From assembly GCA_001872995.1 (NCBI GenBank), contig MNXO01000068.1:1-26194 (forward strand): a stretch of DNA of 26,194 nt, given 5' to 3'. The stretch comes from Bacteroidetes bacterium CG2_30_32_10 (GTDB taxonomy: Bacteria; Bacteroidota; Bacteroidia; Bacteroidales; CG2-30-32-10). Made by a program: the position numbers and the translations under genes. Every line of letters begins with the position of its first letter. Position 1 is the first letter of the stretch. The notes beneath the pieces were generated by a model. The model did not search any database. It was not told the DNA's origin and saw nothing but the letters and a program-made list of their open reading frames with translations. Shown in pieces: positions 15,543 to 23,135 of the stretch.

Positions 15543-17219
15543 TTAAAATAAACCAGAAATATTGCCATTTTCATCAATATCAATATTTTCGGCAGCAGGG
15601 GTTTCGGGCAAACCTGGCATACGCATAATTTCACCAGTAATTGGAATAATAAAACCAGCTCCTGAAGCAATTTCAATTTCCCTAACTGTAACTACAAAAT
15701 CTTTGGGTCTGCCCAATAGTTCTGGGTTATCTGATAATGACTTTTGGGTTTTAGCAATACATACGGGCAATTTATCTAAGCCTAAACTATAAACTCTTTT
15801 AAGGTCGGCTTTTGCTTTGGAAGTATAATCAATAGCTTCGGCACCATATATTTTTTTTGCAATAGTTTCAATTTTCTTTTCAACAGACCACTCCCAATCG
15901 TACATTGGTTTGTATTTAAATTGGCAACTTTCAACTACAGCTGATACTATTTCTGCCAATTTTCTTGCACCTTCGCCACCTTCACCCCATACATTTGCCA
16001 CTGCAGAGTGCATACCCATTTCTTTGCATTTTTGACGGATGATATTTATTTCTTCATCGGTATCAGTAGCAAATTTATTGATTGCTATTACTGCACATAC
16101 ATTGAATTGTTTGATGTTTTCAATATGTTTTTCTAAGTTTGCCAAACCCTTCTTGAGTGCTTCGGTATTTGGAGTTTTAAGTTCTTTTAAATTAACACCT
16201 CCGTGATATTTCAATGCTCTAACAGTTGCTACCAAAACCACAGCCTTAGGAGATAAACCTGAATAACCACATTTTATATCAAAAAACTTTTCAGCACCCA
16301 AATCAAACCCAAAACCTGCTTCAGTAACCACATAATTTGAATGAGTAAGCCCCATTCTTGTAGCTATTACAGAATTTGTTCCTTGTGCAATATTTGCAAA
16401 TGGACCACCATGAATAATGGCAGGTGTTCCTTCAATTGTTTGTACCAAATTTGGCAAAATAGCATCTTTTAAAAGTGCTGCCATTGAACCATTTGCTTTT
16501 AAATCGCGAGCAAAAATTGGTTTTTTATCGAAGGTATAGCCAACAAAAATATTGCCGAGTTTTTCTTTAAGGTCTTTTAAATCATTTGCTAAACATAAAG
16601 TAGCCATTACTTCAGAGGCGGCAGTAATATCAAAACCTGTTTCACGAGGAATACCTGAGGTTTTGCCACCTAAACCCACAATAATCTTACGTATTGAACG
16701 ATCGTTCATATCCATCACTCTTTTCCAAGTTACGGTACGTGGGTCAAGTCCAATATTATTGTTTTTGTTTTGGATATTATTATCAATGAGTGCTGCTAAT
16801 AAGTTGTGAGCCTTTTCAATGGCTGAAAAGTCGCCAGTAAAATGCAAGTTAATGTCTTCCATTGGTAAAACTTGCGAATAACCTCCGCCGGTTGCTCCAC
16901 CTTTGATGCCAAATACAGGACCAAGCGATGGTTCTCGCAATACTACAATGGTTTTCTTTCCAATTTTATTTAAACCTTGGGCTAAACCAATAGACATTGT
17001 TGTTTTTCCTTCCCCAGCTGGAGTGGGCGATATGGCAGAAACTAAAATTAAGTTGTTTTTTTTAACTTTTTCTTTGTCAATTAGCGATAATGGCAGCTTT
17101 GCAATGTATTTACCATACAATTTTAAATCATCTTGTTGTATGCCAATTTGTGATGCAATGGCAGTTATAGGTTGCATTTTAGCTTCCTTTGCGATTTCTA
17201 TATCTGATTTCATGGGCAT
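15543..17219 (-). CDS. fhs: Formate-tetrahydrofolate ligase
   Basis: Condenses formate with tetrahydrofolate using ATP to give 10-formyl-THF for purine and fMet synthesis. The frame is open back to an ATG at 17288, but the ATG at 17219 (MPMKSDIEIAKEAKMQPI) gives 558 residues, the usual family length; the extra 23 residues lack family character. A second in-frame ATG at 17213 is also possible. Motifs: the ATP-binding loop SPTPAGEGKTT (about 64-74), REPSLGPVFGIKGGATGGGYSQVLPMED (about 95-122), HGGPFANIAQGTNS and the C-terminal ITGEIMRMPGLPETPAAENIDID. Followed 12 nt later by xerD. No other one-carbon gene is adjacent. Confidence 0.96.
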   Translation of the reverse strand: MPMKSDIEIAKEAKMQPITAIASQIGIQQDDLKLYGKYIAKLPLSLIDKEKVKKNNLILVSAISPTPAGEGKTTMSIGLAQGLNKIGKKTIVVLREPSLGPVFGIKGGATGGGYSQVLPMEDINLHFTGDFSAIEKAHNLLAALIDNNIQNKNNNIGLDPRTVTWKRVMDMNDRSIRKIIVGLGGKTSGIPRETGFDITAASEVMATLCLANDLKDLKEKLGNIFVGYTFDKKPIFARDLKANGSMAALLKDAILPNLVQTIEGTPAIIHGGPFANIAQGTNSVIATRMGLTHSNYVVTEAGFGFDLGAEKFFDIKCGYSGLSPKAVVLVATVRALKYHGGVNLKELKTPNTEALKKGLANLEKHIENIKQFNVCAVIAINKFATDTDEEINIIRQKCKEMGMHSAVANVWGEGGEGARKLAEIVSAVVESCQFKYKPMYDWEWSVEKKIETIAKKIYGAEAIDYTSKAKADLKRVYSLGLDKLPVCIAKTQKSLSDNPELLGRPKDFVVTVREIEIASGAGFIIPITGEIMRMPGLPETPAAENIDIDENGNISGLF

Positions 17220-17316
17220 TTTATTATTTTTTACTTTAGTGTTATTAGAATAACCTATGTCAATAAAATTTAAAAAGCAAAAAACCAAATAAGGTCAGAG
17301 ATGTAGAATATGAAAG

Positions 17317-17730
17317 CTATTTTATCTTAGGAAGATTAATCATCTCTTTGATAATGAAACCGTTTTTATATTCTTTGGATATCAAGTCTTGAAATCGCTC
17401 TGCATCGAGTCTTGTTCTAAAATCACCAACTTTAACTTTATAGTTTGGTTCTTGATAAACAATGTAAGCCTCTACATCTGGATATTCAGCCATTAACTGT
17501 GATTTTATACTATATGCTTTGCTTTTTGAATTGTTGCCAGAGTCAAAGAAAACATTAATGCGGTAACCTATAATACCAGATTGATTTTTATTAAATGATT
17601 TATGCTCTTGAAGAAGTTTGTTAATATTTTCGTTTTGAATTATACTTATTTTGCTTGATGTTTGAGAAAAAACAATATAACTATTAAATAGGAAGAATAA
17701 TATGATTGATGTTTTAACTGATATCTTCAT
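17317..17730 (-). CDS. Small secreted SPOR-domain protein
   Basis: A 137-residue protein with an N-terminal signal sequence (ISVKTSIILFFLFNSYIVFSQ, cleavage probably after FSQ or just before it) and a C-terminal SPOR domain from about residue 54 (GYRINVFFDSGNN, then VEAYIVYQEPNYKVKVGDFRTRLDAERFQDLI). SPOR domains bind denuded peptidoglycan glycan strands. The ATG at 17730 lies 2 nt after the stop of the universal stress protein gene, implying translational coupling. An in-frame ATG at 17754 overlapping that gene would put charged residues before the signal and is less likely. Single-SPOR small secreted proteins are common in Bacteroidota; specific role unknown. Confidence 0.82.
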   Translation of the reverse strand: MKISVKTSIILFFLFNSYIVFSQTSSKISIIQNENINKLLQEHKSFNKNQSGIIGYRINVFFDSGNNSKSKAYSIKSQLMAEYPDVEAYIVYQEPNYKVKVGDFRTRLDAERFQDLISKEYKNGFIIKEMINLPKIK

Positions 17731-17732
17731 TT

Positions 17733-18584
17733 TTACAAGGCTACACCTGTCCATGAGTTATATATATCTTTTGGTTGAATTGTTAATACTGGAATTGTAG
17801 AATGGTTGACTGTTTCTTGGGCAAATCTGCCTAATATAAAACTAAGAGGCGAAGATTCTTGTTCTGTCATAATTGCGATTAAATCTGCTCCAATTTTTTC
17901 AGCATATTCAATGGTTTTAATTGGGTTTTTATCGCCTTTCAATGATTCAATAGTATATTTTATGTTGTTTTTTTTAAGTTGTTCGGCAATTTGGTTAGTA
18001 TAGCTTTCAACTTTTACCAAAGACTCTTTATTTTCCGAATGATACAAAGATAGTAAGTGAATTTCTGAATCTAGAGCCTTTGCAAGTTCAGCTGTAAATG
18101 GAACTTTTTGTCTAGTTTCAATTGAATCATCAATAGGTAGGACAATTTTCTTAATGGTGGTTCTTACATTGAAGCTGTTTCGTATGGTAATAACAGGGCA
18201 ATCTGATGCTGATACAATCTTATTAGCATTGCTGCCAATCCAATATTTTTCAAAGCCAGAAACTCCGTGAGTTCCACTAACAATTAAGCCAGCTTCCGAA
18301 TATTTTGCAAGATTTATGATTTCTTTATATACCTTTCCTGCTAATACTTTAAAACTTAGCTTTCCTTTTAGTTTGTTTTTATAATCATAAACTAAACCTT
18401 CAAATCGCTTTTTTGCTTCTTCAATAATTGTTTGGTCAACAGAATATAGAGATTCGTTGCTACTTGGCTTTTTAACCCATGCCATTATGATGTTTGCACT
18501 GGTTTTATTAGCAATTGTTATTGCGTATTTTAATGCGTTAAGGAATCCTTTTGAAAAATCAATGGCTACAATTATTTCTTTCAT
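17733..18584 (-). CDS. Tandem-domain universal stress protein (UspA family)
   Basis: A 283-residue cytoplasmic protein with two Usp domains (about 1-137 and 144-278). The first has the nucleotide-binding pattern G-2x-G-9x-G-S intact: GTHGVSGFEKYWIGS (G104, G107, G117, S118), with N-terminal IIVAIDFS. The second (KIVLPIDDS ... TEQESSPLSFILGRFAQETV) has lost the glycine pattern, so it probably does not bind ATP. This asymmetric layout is common for tandem Usp proteins. It is followed 2 nt later by the SPOR protein gene and is divergent from ruvB across 279 nt. Role in stress survival is inferred from the family only. Confidence 0.92.
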   Translation of the reverse strand: MKEIIVAIDFSKGFLNALKYAITIANKTSANIIMAWVKKPSSNESLYSVDQTIIEEAKKRFEGLVYDYKNKLKGKLSFKVLAGKVYKEIINLAKYSEAGLIVSGTHGVSGFEKYWIGSNANKIVSASDCPVITIRNSFNVRTTIKKIVLPIDDSIETRQKVPFTAELAKALDSEIHLLSLYHSENKESLVKVESYTNQIAEQLKKNNIKYTIESLKGDKNPIKTIEYAEKIGADLIAIMTEQESSPLSFILGRFAQETVNHSTIPVLTIQPKDIYNSWTGVAL

Positions 18585-18817
18585 GTGTATAATTTTTAAA
18601 TTTTTGCTTTAATGGCACATGTATTACCTAATAAATAGTAATTTTTTAAACATTTTGATTCTTAATTACAATAAAGCAAATCAAGAATTTTAAAATTTTT
18701 TACTAAATTATGAAAATTATCAATACCTTTCGATAAGGTTTGTAAATTTTTTAAAATACAAATGTACCAATTATTAAATCACCGTAAATTAAATCCTTAT
18801 ACTTTAAAATATTTTTA

Positions 18818-18825
18818 TACTTTTG
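18818..18825 (+). promoter_or_regulatory. Predicted -7 box of ruvB
   Basis: TACTTTTG, an exact match to TAnnTTTG and identical to the rplM operon box, sits 38 nt upstream of the ruvB ATG. I see no matching TTTG at the -33 distance. The rest of the 279-nt divergent gap shows no clear promoter for the universal stress protein gene; a minus-strand TACATTTG at 18759-18766 would imply a leader of about 170 nt. Confidence 0.5.
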
Positions 18826-18863
18826 TCAACAGCTATATATCAAAACCCTAATTAAGTAAGGTA

Positions 18864-19889
18864 ATGAACACAAATATTGATCCTGATTCCGAAAATCTTA
18901 CGCCTGCGGAAAAAGAATACGAGAGAGCATTACGACCTGATGATTTTGACAGTTTTACTGGTCAAGAACAAATTGTAGAAAACTTAAAAGTATTTGTGGA
19001 AGCTGCAAAAAGACGAGAGGAGGCTTTAGATCACGTATTGTTGCACGGTCCTCCTGGATTAGGCAAAACTACTTTGGCTCATATTATTGCCAATGAAATG
19101 GGAGTTGGGATAAAAATAACTTCTGGACCTGTATTAGAAAAACCTGGTGATTTGGCAGGATTGCTTACCAATTTAGAAAAAAATGATATTTTATTTATTG
19201 ATGAAATTCACCGCTTAAGCAACGTTGTTGAAGAGTATCTCTACTCTGCGATGGAAGATTATAAAATTGATTTAATGATTGAAACAGGACCTAATGCAAG
19301 AAGTGTGCAGCTTACACTCAGTCCATTTACATTAATAGGAGCAACTACACGTTCTGGATTGCTTACTTCACCTCTTAGAGCTAGGTTTGGAATAAATTCG
19401 AGATTGTCTTATTATGATTCTAAACTTTTAAATAAAATTGTGAAGCGCTCTGCTGGTATTATGAAAGTTTCTTTAACAACAGAGGCGTCTAACGAAATTG
19501 CTCGTCGTAGTAGAGGAACCCCTCGTATTGCAAATGCATTATTGAGACGTATCAGAGATTTTGCTCAGATTAAAGGAAATGGTTCTATAGATTTGGCGAT
19601 TACAAATTATGCACTTTCAGCGTTAAATGTGGATGCCAATGGGTTGGATGAAATGGATAATAAAATTTTAACTACCATTATTGATAAATTTAAAGGTGGT
19701 CCGGTTGGTCTTACTACTATTTCAACAGCAGTGGGAGAGGATGCTGGAACTATTGAAGAAGTTTACGAACCTTTTCTTATACAGGAAGGTTACATTATGC
19801 GAACACCAAGAGGAAGAGAGGTTACAGAGCTAGCTTATAAACATCTTGGTAAGATTTTGCCTGCAAAGCAAAGAGATTTGTTTGAATAA
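18864..19889 (+). CDS. ruvB: Holliday junction branch migration helicase RuvB
   Basis: A 341-residue AAA+ motor that drives Holliday junction migration with RuvA. Walker A GPPGLGKTT (62-70), Walker B DILFIDEIHR (108-117), sensor 1 GATTR (159-163), the arginine-finger region SPLRARFG (169-176), sensor 2 RGTPRIAN (217-224) and the C-terminal winged helix with LIQEGYIMRTPRGREVTELAY are all present. Normal length. Monocistronic here, ending 3 nt before the convergent lipoprotein gene's stop; ruvA and ruvC are not in the window. Confidence 0.98.
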   Translation: MNTNIDPDSENLTPAEKEYERALRPDDFDSFTGQEQIVENLKVFVEAAKRREEALDHVLLHGPPGLGKTTLAHIIANEMGVGIKITSGPVLEKPGDLAGLLTNLEKNDILFIDEIHRLSNVVEEYLYSAMEDYKIDLMIETGPNARSVQLTLSPFTLIGATTRSGLLTSPLRARFGINSRLSYYDSKLLNKIVKRSAGIMKVSLTTEASNEIARRSRGTPRIANALLRRIRDFAQIKGNGSIDLAITNYALSALNVDANGLDEMDNKILTTIIDKFKGGPVGLTTISTAVGEDAGTIEEVYEPFLIQEGYIMRTPRGREVTELAYKHLGKILPAKQRDLFE

Positions 19890-19892
19890 GGT

Positions 19893-20324
19893 TTATTTTG
19901 ACTTTAATGTGATTGTTACATCCGACTCGAGCCTTCCGGTGTAATACTCGCCATTGTAATCGTGAAAGAAGCTTGAATTTAGTATAATTGTGGTATCTTT
20001 GTTTTCAAAGAGTCCGTTTTCAGTGCTGTCTATGTCTTCAAATTTAAAATACCAATCGGTAATTAAATCTACATTATCGTATTCGAAATTGAAAGCACCG
20101 TTTTCATTGGTGCTTGTGTTTTTGTTTCCCAAATTAGTAATGCTTACTTTGATGTTCTTGATGGGTTGAGAGGTTTGTGCTGATTTTACAATGCCTCTGA
20201 AAATATAATCGGCATGGGGTGTTTTGTTATCTTCTGTTTTTTTGCATGAAAAAGCAACTATAACAACGAAAGCCGAAAAGGTTATTAAACTAAAAATAGA
20301 AGAATTGTTTTTGAGAATGCTCAT
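19893..20324 (-). CDS. Small lipoprotein resembling the rSAM/lipoprotein family
   Basis: A 143-residue predicted lipoprotein: hydrophobic signal (about 8-26) and a lipobox-like AFSC (Cys27; Phe at -2 makes it imperfect). The mature part starts with TPHADYIFRGIVKSAQTSQPIKNIKVSI and has TSTNENGAFNFEY, the pattern of a carboxypeptidase-regulatory/transthyretin-like beta-sandwich. DIDSTENGLFENKD and the end YNGEYYTGRLESDVTITLK recall the Bacteroidales putative lipoproteins that normally sit next to a dedicated radical SAM gene. No radical SAM gene is present within the window on either side. The family assignment is from memory of its motifs and is tentative; otherwise a generic CarboxypepD_reg-like lipoprotein. 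Convergent with ruvB, 3-nt gap. A -7 box (TAATTTTG) lies 29 nt upstream. Confidence 0.7.
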   Translation of the reverse strand: MSILKNNSSIFSLITFSAFVVIVAFSCKKTEDNKTPHADYIFRGIVKSAQTSQPIKNIKVSITNLGNKNTSTNENGAFNFEYDNVDLITDWYFKFEDIDSTENGLFENKDTTIILNSSFFHDYNGEYYTGRLESDVTITLKSK

Positions 20325-20352
20325 TGATTTAATAATACATTAAAGGATGAAA

Positions 20353-20360
20353 CAAAATTA
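20353..20360 (-). promoter_or_regulatory. Predicted -7 box of the small lipoprotein gene
   Basis: The minus strand reads TAATTTTG, an exact TAnnTTTG match, 29 nt upstream of the ATG at 20324. A TTTG lies 26 nt further upstream, longer than the usual spacing, so only the -7 box is proposed. Confidence 0.4.
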
Positions 20361-20396
20361 ATCATTTTATATTTAATAGTTTGAAACAAATTAAAA

Positions 20397-20816
20397 GGTA
20401 AAGATAAGAAGAAAATTATCCTTGTTAAGAGGAAAATAACCCTTGCTAAGAGGAAAATGATCCTTGCTAAGAGGAAAATGACCCTTGCTAAGAGGAAAAT
20501 CATCCTTGCTAAGAAGAAAATGACTCTTGCTAAGAGGAAAATGACCCTTGCTAAGAGGAAAATGACCCTTGCTAAGAAGAAAATGATTCTTGCTAAGAGG
20601 AAAATGACCCTTGCTAAGAGGAAAATCATCCTTGCTAAGAGGAAAATCATCCTTGCTAAGAGGAAAATCATCCTTGCTAAGAGGAAAATGACCCTTGCTA
20701 AGAAGAAAATGTTCCTCTTTGAAAAGCATATCATTCTATGTAAGGAGAAAATGAGCCTCTGTAAAAAGCTTATTATTATTGCTAAGAAGAAAATTAACCT
20801 TGCAAAGAAAAAAATT
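20397..20816 (+). repeat. 21-bp tandem repeat array (minisatellite), about 20 units
   Basis: Fourteen near-identical 21-bp units run head to tail from 20418 to 20711 around the core CTTGCTAAGAGGAAAAT, varying mostly at three codon positions. They are flanked by one degenerate unit on the left (20397-20417) and five degenerate units on the right (20712-20816) that keep the 21-bp phase. There are no spacers. The core units are more similar to each other than the flanks, the pattern expected of an array that expands and homogenises internally. Confidence 0.95.
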
Positions 20817-20831
20817 GTGAAGCCAATTTAA
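20457..20831 (+). CDS. Possible Lys-rich heptapeptide-repeat protein
   Basis: The + frame through the 21-bp array reads as heptapeptides of the form (M/I)(T/I)LAK(R/K)K, ending ...INLAKKKIVKPI before a TAA at 20829-20831. The frame is open from 20385, with two further in-phase units before the first ATG at 20457; most units also supply an ATG. Hydrophobic M/I, L and A alternate with a basic KRK block, so a strongly cationic amphipathic helix is expected; no signal peptide. Support for coding: the diverged right-hand units keep the frame and pattern, with some synonymous changes (CTT to CTC or CTA, GCT to GCA, AAG to AAA). One minus-strand frame is interrupted by a stop in this region. Against: no clear promoter, and a short-unit repeat keeps any frame open trivially. 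Function unknown. Confidence 0.35.
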   Translation: MILAKRKMTLAKRKIILAKKKMTLAKRKMTLAKRKMTLAKKKMILAKRKMTLAKRKIILAKRKIILAKRKIILAKRKMTLAKKKMFLFEKHIILCKEKMSLCKKLIIIAKKKINLAKKKIVKPI

Positions 20832-20871
20832 AACTGTAAAATGTTTTAGAACTAGGGGAAAAAGAGCATTG

Positions 20872-23022
20872 TTATTTGCAGTGCTTGGAAAGCAAGTCGT
20901 TAACTTGTAGATTTCCCATATTTTTGGCTTGGTTCCAATCGTTGCAAGCACTTTTAATATTACCAGATTGAAGATAGGCATTTGCTCTATTGATGTAAAA
21001 TCCCATATAATTAGGATTTATTTCTATTGCTTTGGTGAAATCGCTTATGGCTTCCTTGTATTTTGATAAAGTAATGTAAATATTTCCCCTATTGTAGAAT
21101 GCTTCGAAGTAATCTGATTTTAATTGTATGCATTTGGTATAGTCTTGCAAGGCATTGTTTAGGTTGTTTAGCTTTGTATATGCGATAGCTCTATTAAAGT
21201 AAAGTTGAATTTCGTTATCATTTATAGTAATGGCTTTAGTATAATCATCTATAGCTCCTTTGATATCATCAAGTTTCAATTTTGTTAAAGCACGATTGTT
21301 ATAAAACTTAGGGTTTGCAGGATTAATAGATATAGCAGAATCGCAATTGATTAAGGAAGTTTTGAAATCGCTTAAATTATAATAAGCAAGGGCTCTGTTG
21401 TAATAAGCTTCGTATTTGTCAGTTCCTTTTTTTTGATGATTTATAACATAGGTGAAATCAGCAATGGCTTTATTGTATTGCTTTATAGAAAGGTAGGCAT
21501 TGCCTCTGTTGATATAAGCTTGAAAATAATTGATGTTAAGTAATATCGCTTTATTGAAATTAAGTATTGCCGTATTGTAGTCATTGGTTTTATATTTAAT
21601 AAGGGCATAATTGTTGAATAATGTAGCATTTTGTGAGTTGAGCGTTATAGATTTCTCATAATAGGTGGTAGCTTTGTCGAGATTATTTTCAGAGGCTTCG
21701 AAATTACCCAAAGCAAAGTAGCTAAAATAATCATTGGGGTATTTTTCAGCAACATCAGTAAATAAAGTTTTGGTATTTTTCCAAACTACATTTCGATTGA
21801 ATGAAAAAATGGAGAATAGCATCAATATAATAAAGATAGTAGTTCTGGGAATTGAAGAACGTTTACCTATTTTCTTTATTCTATTATCAATATGATGTTG
21901 ATAGAAACTGCCCATAATAAAAAACAAGCCAAGGTAAGGCATATAGGTATATCGCTCTGCAACCACTGCATGACCAACAGGCATAAATTGTAATACGATT
22001 GATATTGAAAAAAGAAAGAATAACAATCCAAAAATTAATTCCCTTCTATGATTCTTAATTTTAATAACTAATAATATTAACAATGATAATATAAATGGAG
22101 CGAGATAATAGATAATTGGCAAGTATGTATTTATTTTTATAGGATAAGGATGCAAGGCAGAAAGATTTATAGGCAAAACCAAATGGAAAATATAGAAAAC
22201 AATGCCATAAATACCCAAAAGCACTTTATCGAAGATATTAAAAACTACTACGTCATTAACTTTTGTCACATCACCATATTGATAAACTTGAGAATACAAG
22301 GTGAGCGCCATAAAAAAAACGGATAATAATGCAAAAGGAATTTTTTCAATTATTATTTTCCAAGTAAATTGCCTCTTAAGATAAAAATCGAGTAATAGAA
22401 GTATTGCAGGTAGGGTTATTGCCATAGATTTTGATAGCAATGACAATATAAAAAAGAAAAGAGCCAACCACCAATGCTTCTTTTTCAAACCAGATTGAAT
22501 ATAGGTTAAATATAAAATCAGGGAACATAAATAAAACAAGGCATATAATAGATCTTTTCGTTCTGAAATCCAAGATACGGATTCCACATGCATAGGGTGT
22601 AGCGCAAATAAAGCTGCTACTATAATAGAAATCTCGAATCGTTTACATAGTTTCTTAACAAAATTGAAAACAAGCACTACATTAATTAAGTGTAATAAAA
22701 CATTATCGAGGTGATAGTAAAAAGGATTTAAGCCAAATAGCTTGAATTCGAGAGCCCACGAAAGTGTGGTGAGTGGATGGTAATTATAGTAATAAACGGA
22801 AGTGAAAATATTTGCAATTCCCTTAAGAGATGACATGTTGATGTATGGGTTGTCTTTAATATATTCAATATCATCCCAATCGACAAACAGATTGGATAAA
22901 GCATCAGCGTAAACAATAAAAGTAGCAAGAATGAGTAAGCCTAATAACCATAATTGGTTTTTGTTGTTGACGGAGGGGGGTGGAATGTTATTTGTTTTGG
23001 GTGTTTTATTAATTTTTTTCAT
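20872..23022 (-). CDS. TMTC-like GT-C membrane protein with eight TPRs
   Basis: A 716-residue protein in two halves. Residues about 22-410 are a multi-pass membrane region with GT-C glycosyltransferase features: an acidic DWDD in the first extracytoplasmic loop (48-51), HPMHVESVSWISERKDLL (142-159) and AERYTYMPYLG (355-365), blocks that parallel the O-mannosyltransferase-like TMTC proteins. Residues about 431-716 hold eight tetratricopeptide repeats (for example YEAYYNRALAYYNLSDFKTSLINCDSAISINPAN). Such proteins may transfer sugars from lipid carriers to proteins, with the TPRs recognising substrate; activity here is inferred. Monocistronic, with its own -33/-7 promoter. The next gene upstream on the same strand, a T9SS-secreted protein, ends in a strong terminator, so the two are not an operon. 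Confidence 0.85.
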   Translation of the reverse strand: MKKINKTPKTNNIPPPSVNNKNQLWLLGLLILATFIVYADALSNLFVDWDDIEYIKDNPYINMSSLKGIANIFTSVYYYNYHPLTTLSWALEFKLFGLNPFYYHLDNVLLHLINVVLVFNFVKKLCKRFEISIIVAALFALHPMHVESVSWISERKDLLYALFYLCSLILYLTYIQSGLKKKHWWLALFFFILSLLSKSMAITLPAILLLLDFYLKRQFTWKIIIEKIPFALLSVFFMALTLYSQVYQYGDVTKVNDVVVFNIFDKVLLGIYGIVFYIFHLVLPINLSALHPYPIKINTYLPIIYYLAPFILSLLILLVIKIKNHRRELIFGLLFFLFSISIVLQFMPVGHAVVAERYTYMPYLGLFFIMGSFYQHHIDNRIKKIGKRSSIPRTTIFIILMLFSIFSFNRNVVWKNTKTLFTDVAEKYPNDYFSYFALGNFEASENNLDKATTYYEKSITLNSQNATLFNNYALIKYKTNDYNTAILNFNKAILLNINYFQAYINRGNAYLSIKQYNKAIADFTYVINHQKKGTDKYEAYYNRALAYYNLSDFKTSLINCDSAISINPANPKFYNNRALTKLKLDDIKGAIDDYTKAITINDNEIQLYFNRAIAYTKLNNLNNALQDYTKCIQLKSDYFEAFYNRGNIYITLSKYKEAISDFTKAIEINPNYMGFYINRANAYLQSGNIKSACNDWNQAKNMGNLQVNDLLSKHCK

Positions 23023-23045
23023 TCTCCTACATTAATTAAATATAG

Positions 23046-23076
23046 CAAACCTAATAAATTAATTAGTTTCTAGCAA
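23046..23076 (-). promoter_or_regulatory. Promoter of the TMTC-like gene
   Basis: On the minus strand CTTG (its TTG is the complement of 23074-23076) is followed by exactly 20 nt and then TAGGTTTG (complement of 23046-23053), a good -33/-7 pair. The box is 24 nt upstream of the ATG at 23022, giving a leader of about 17 nt. It lies just downstream of the preceding gene's terminator. Confidence 0.6.
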
Positions 23077-23088
23077 GAAAACATAAAA

Positions 23089-23114
23089 AAAAGGGCTAAT
23101 TGCTTAGCCCTTTT
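23089..23114 (-). terminator. Rho-independent terminator of the T9SS protein gene
   Basis: An 11-bp perfect stem (AAAAGGGCTAA and complement) with a 4-nt loop, 21 nt after the stop at 23136. On the minus strand the stem is followed without interruption by a run of eight T (counting four within the stem base). This is the clearest intrinsic terminator in the window. Confidence 0.9.
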
Positions 23115-23135
23115 AATAAATCTAAATAACAAAAA

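Noticed and set aside
18724..18738. ACCTT-TCGAT-AAGGT hairpin between the universal stress protein gene and ruvB
   Set aside because: A 5-bp stem in AT-rich DNA without a T run or conserved context; likely chance.
20321..20734. Two minus-strand open frames through the repeat array (Leu/Ala/Arg-rich and Ser/Lys/Asp-rich)
   Set aside because: A 21-bp unit keeps frames open automatically. The frame with the LSK pattern meets a stop in the diverged right part, whereas the + frame does not; neither shows convincing start context.
20397..20816. CRISPR-like appearance of the 21-bp repeats
   Set aside because: Units are contiguous with no unique spacers, the period is 21 bp, and there are no cas genes. 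It is a tandem minisatellite.
20829..20848. TAAAAC/GTTTTA inverted repeat after the heptad ORF
   Set aside because: A 6-bp A/T-rich stem, too weak to call a terminator, though its position between convergent frames is suggestive.
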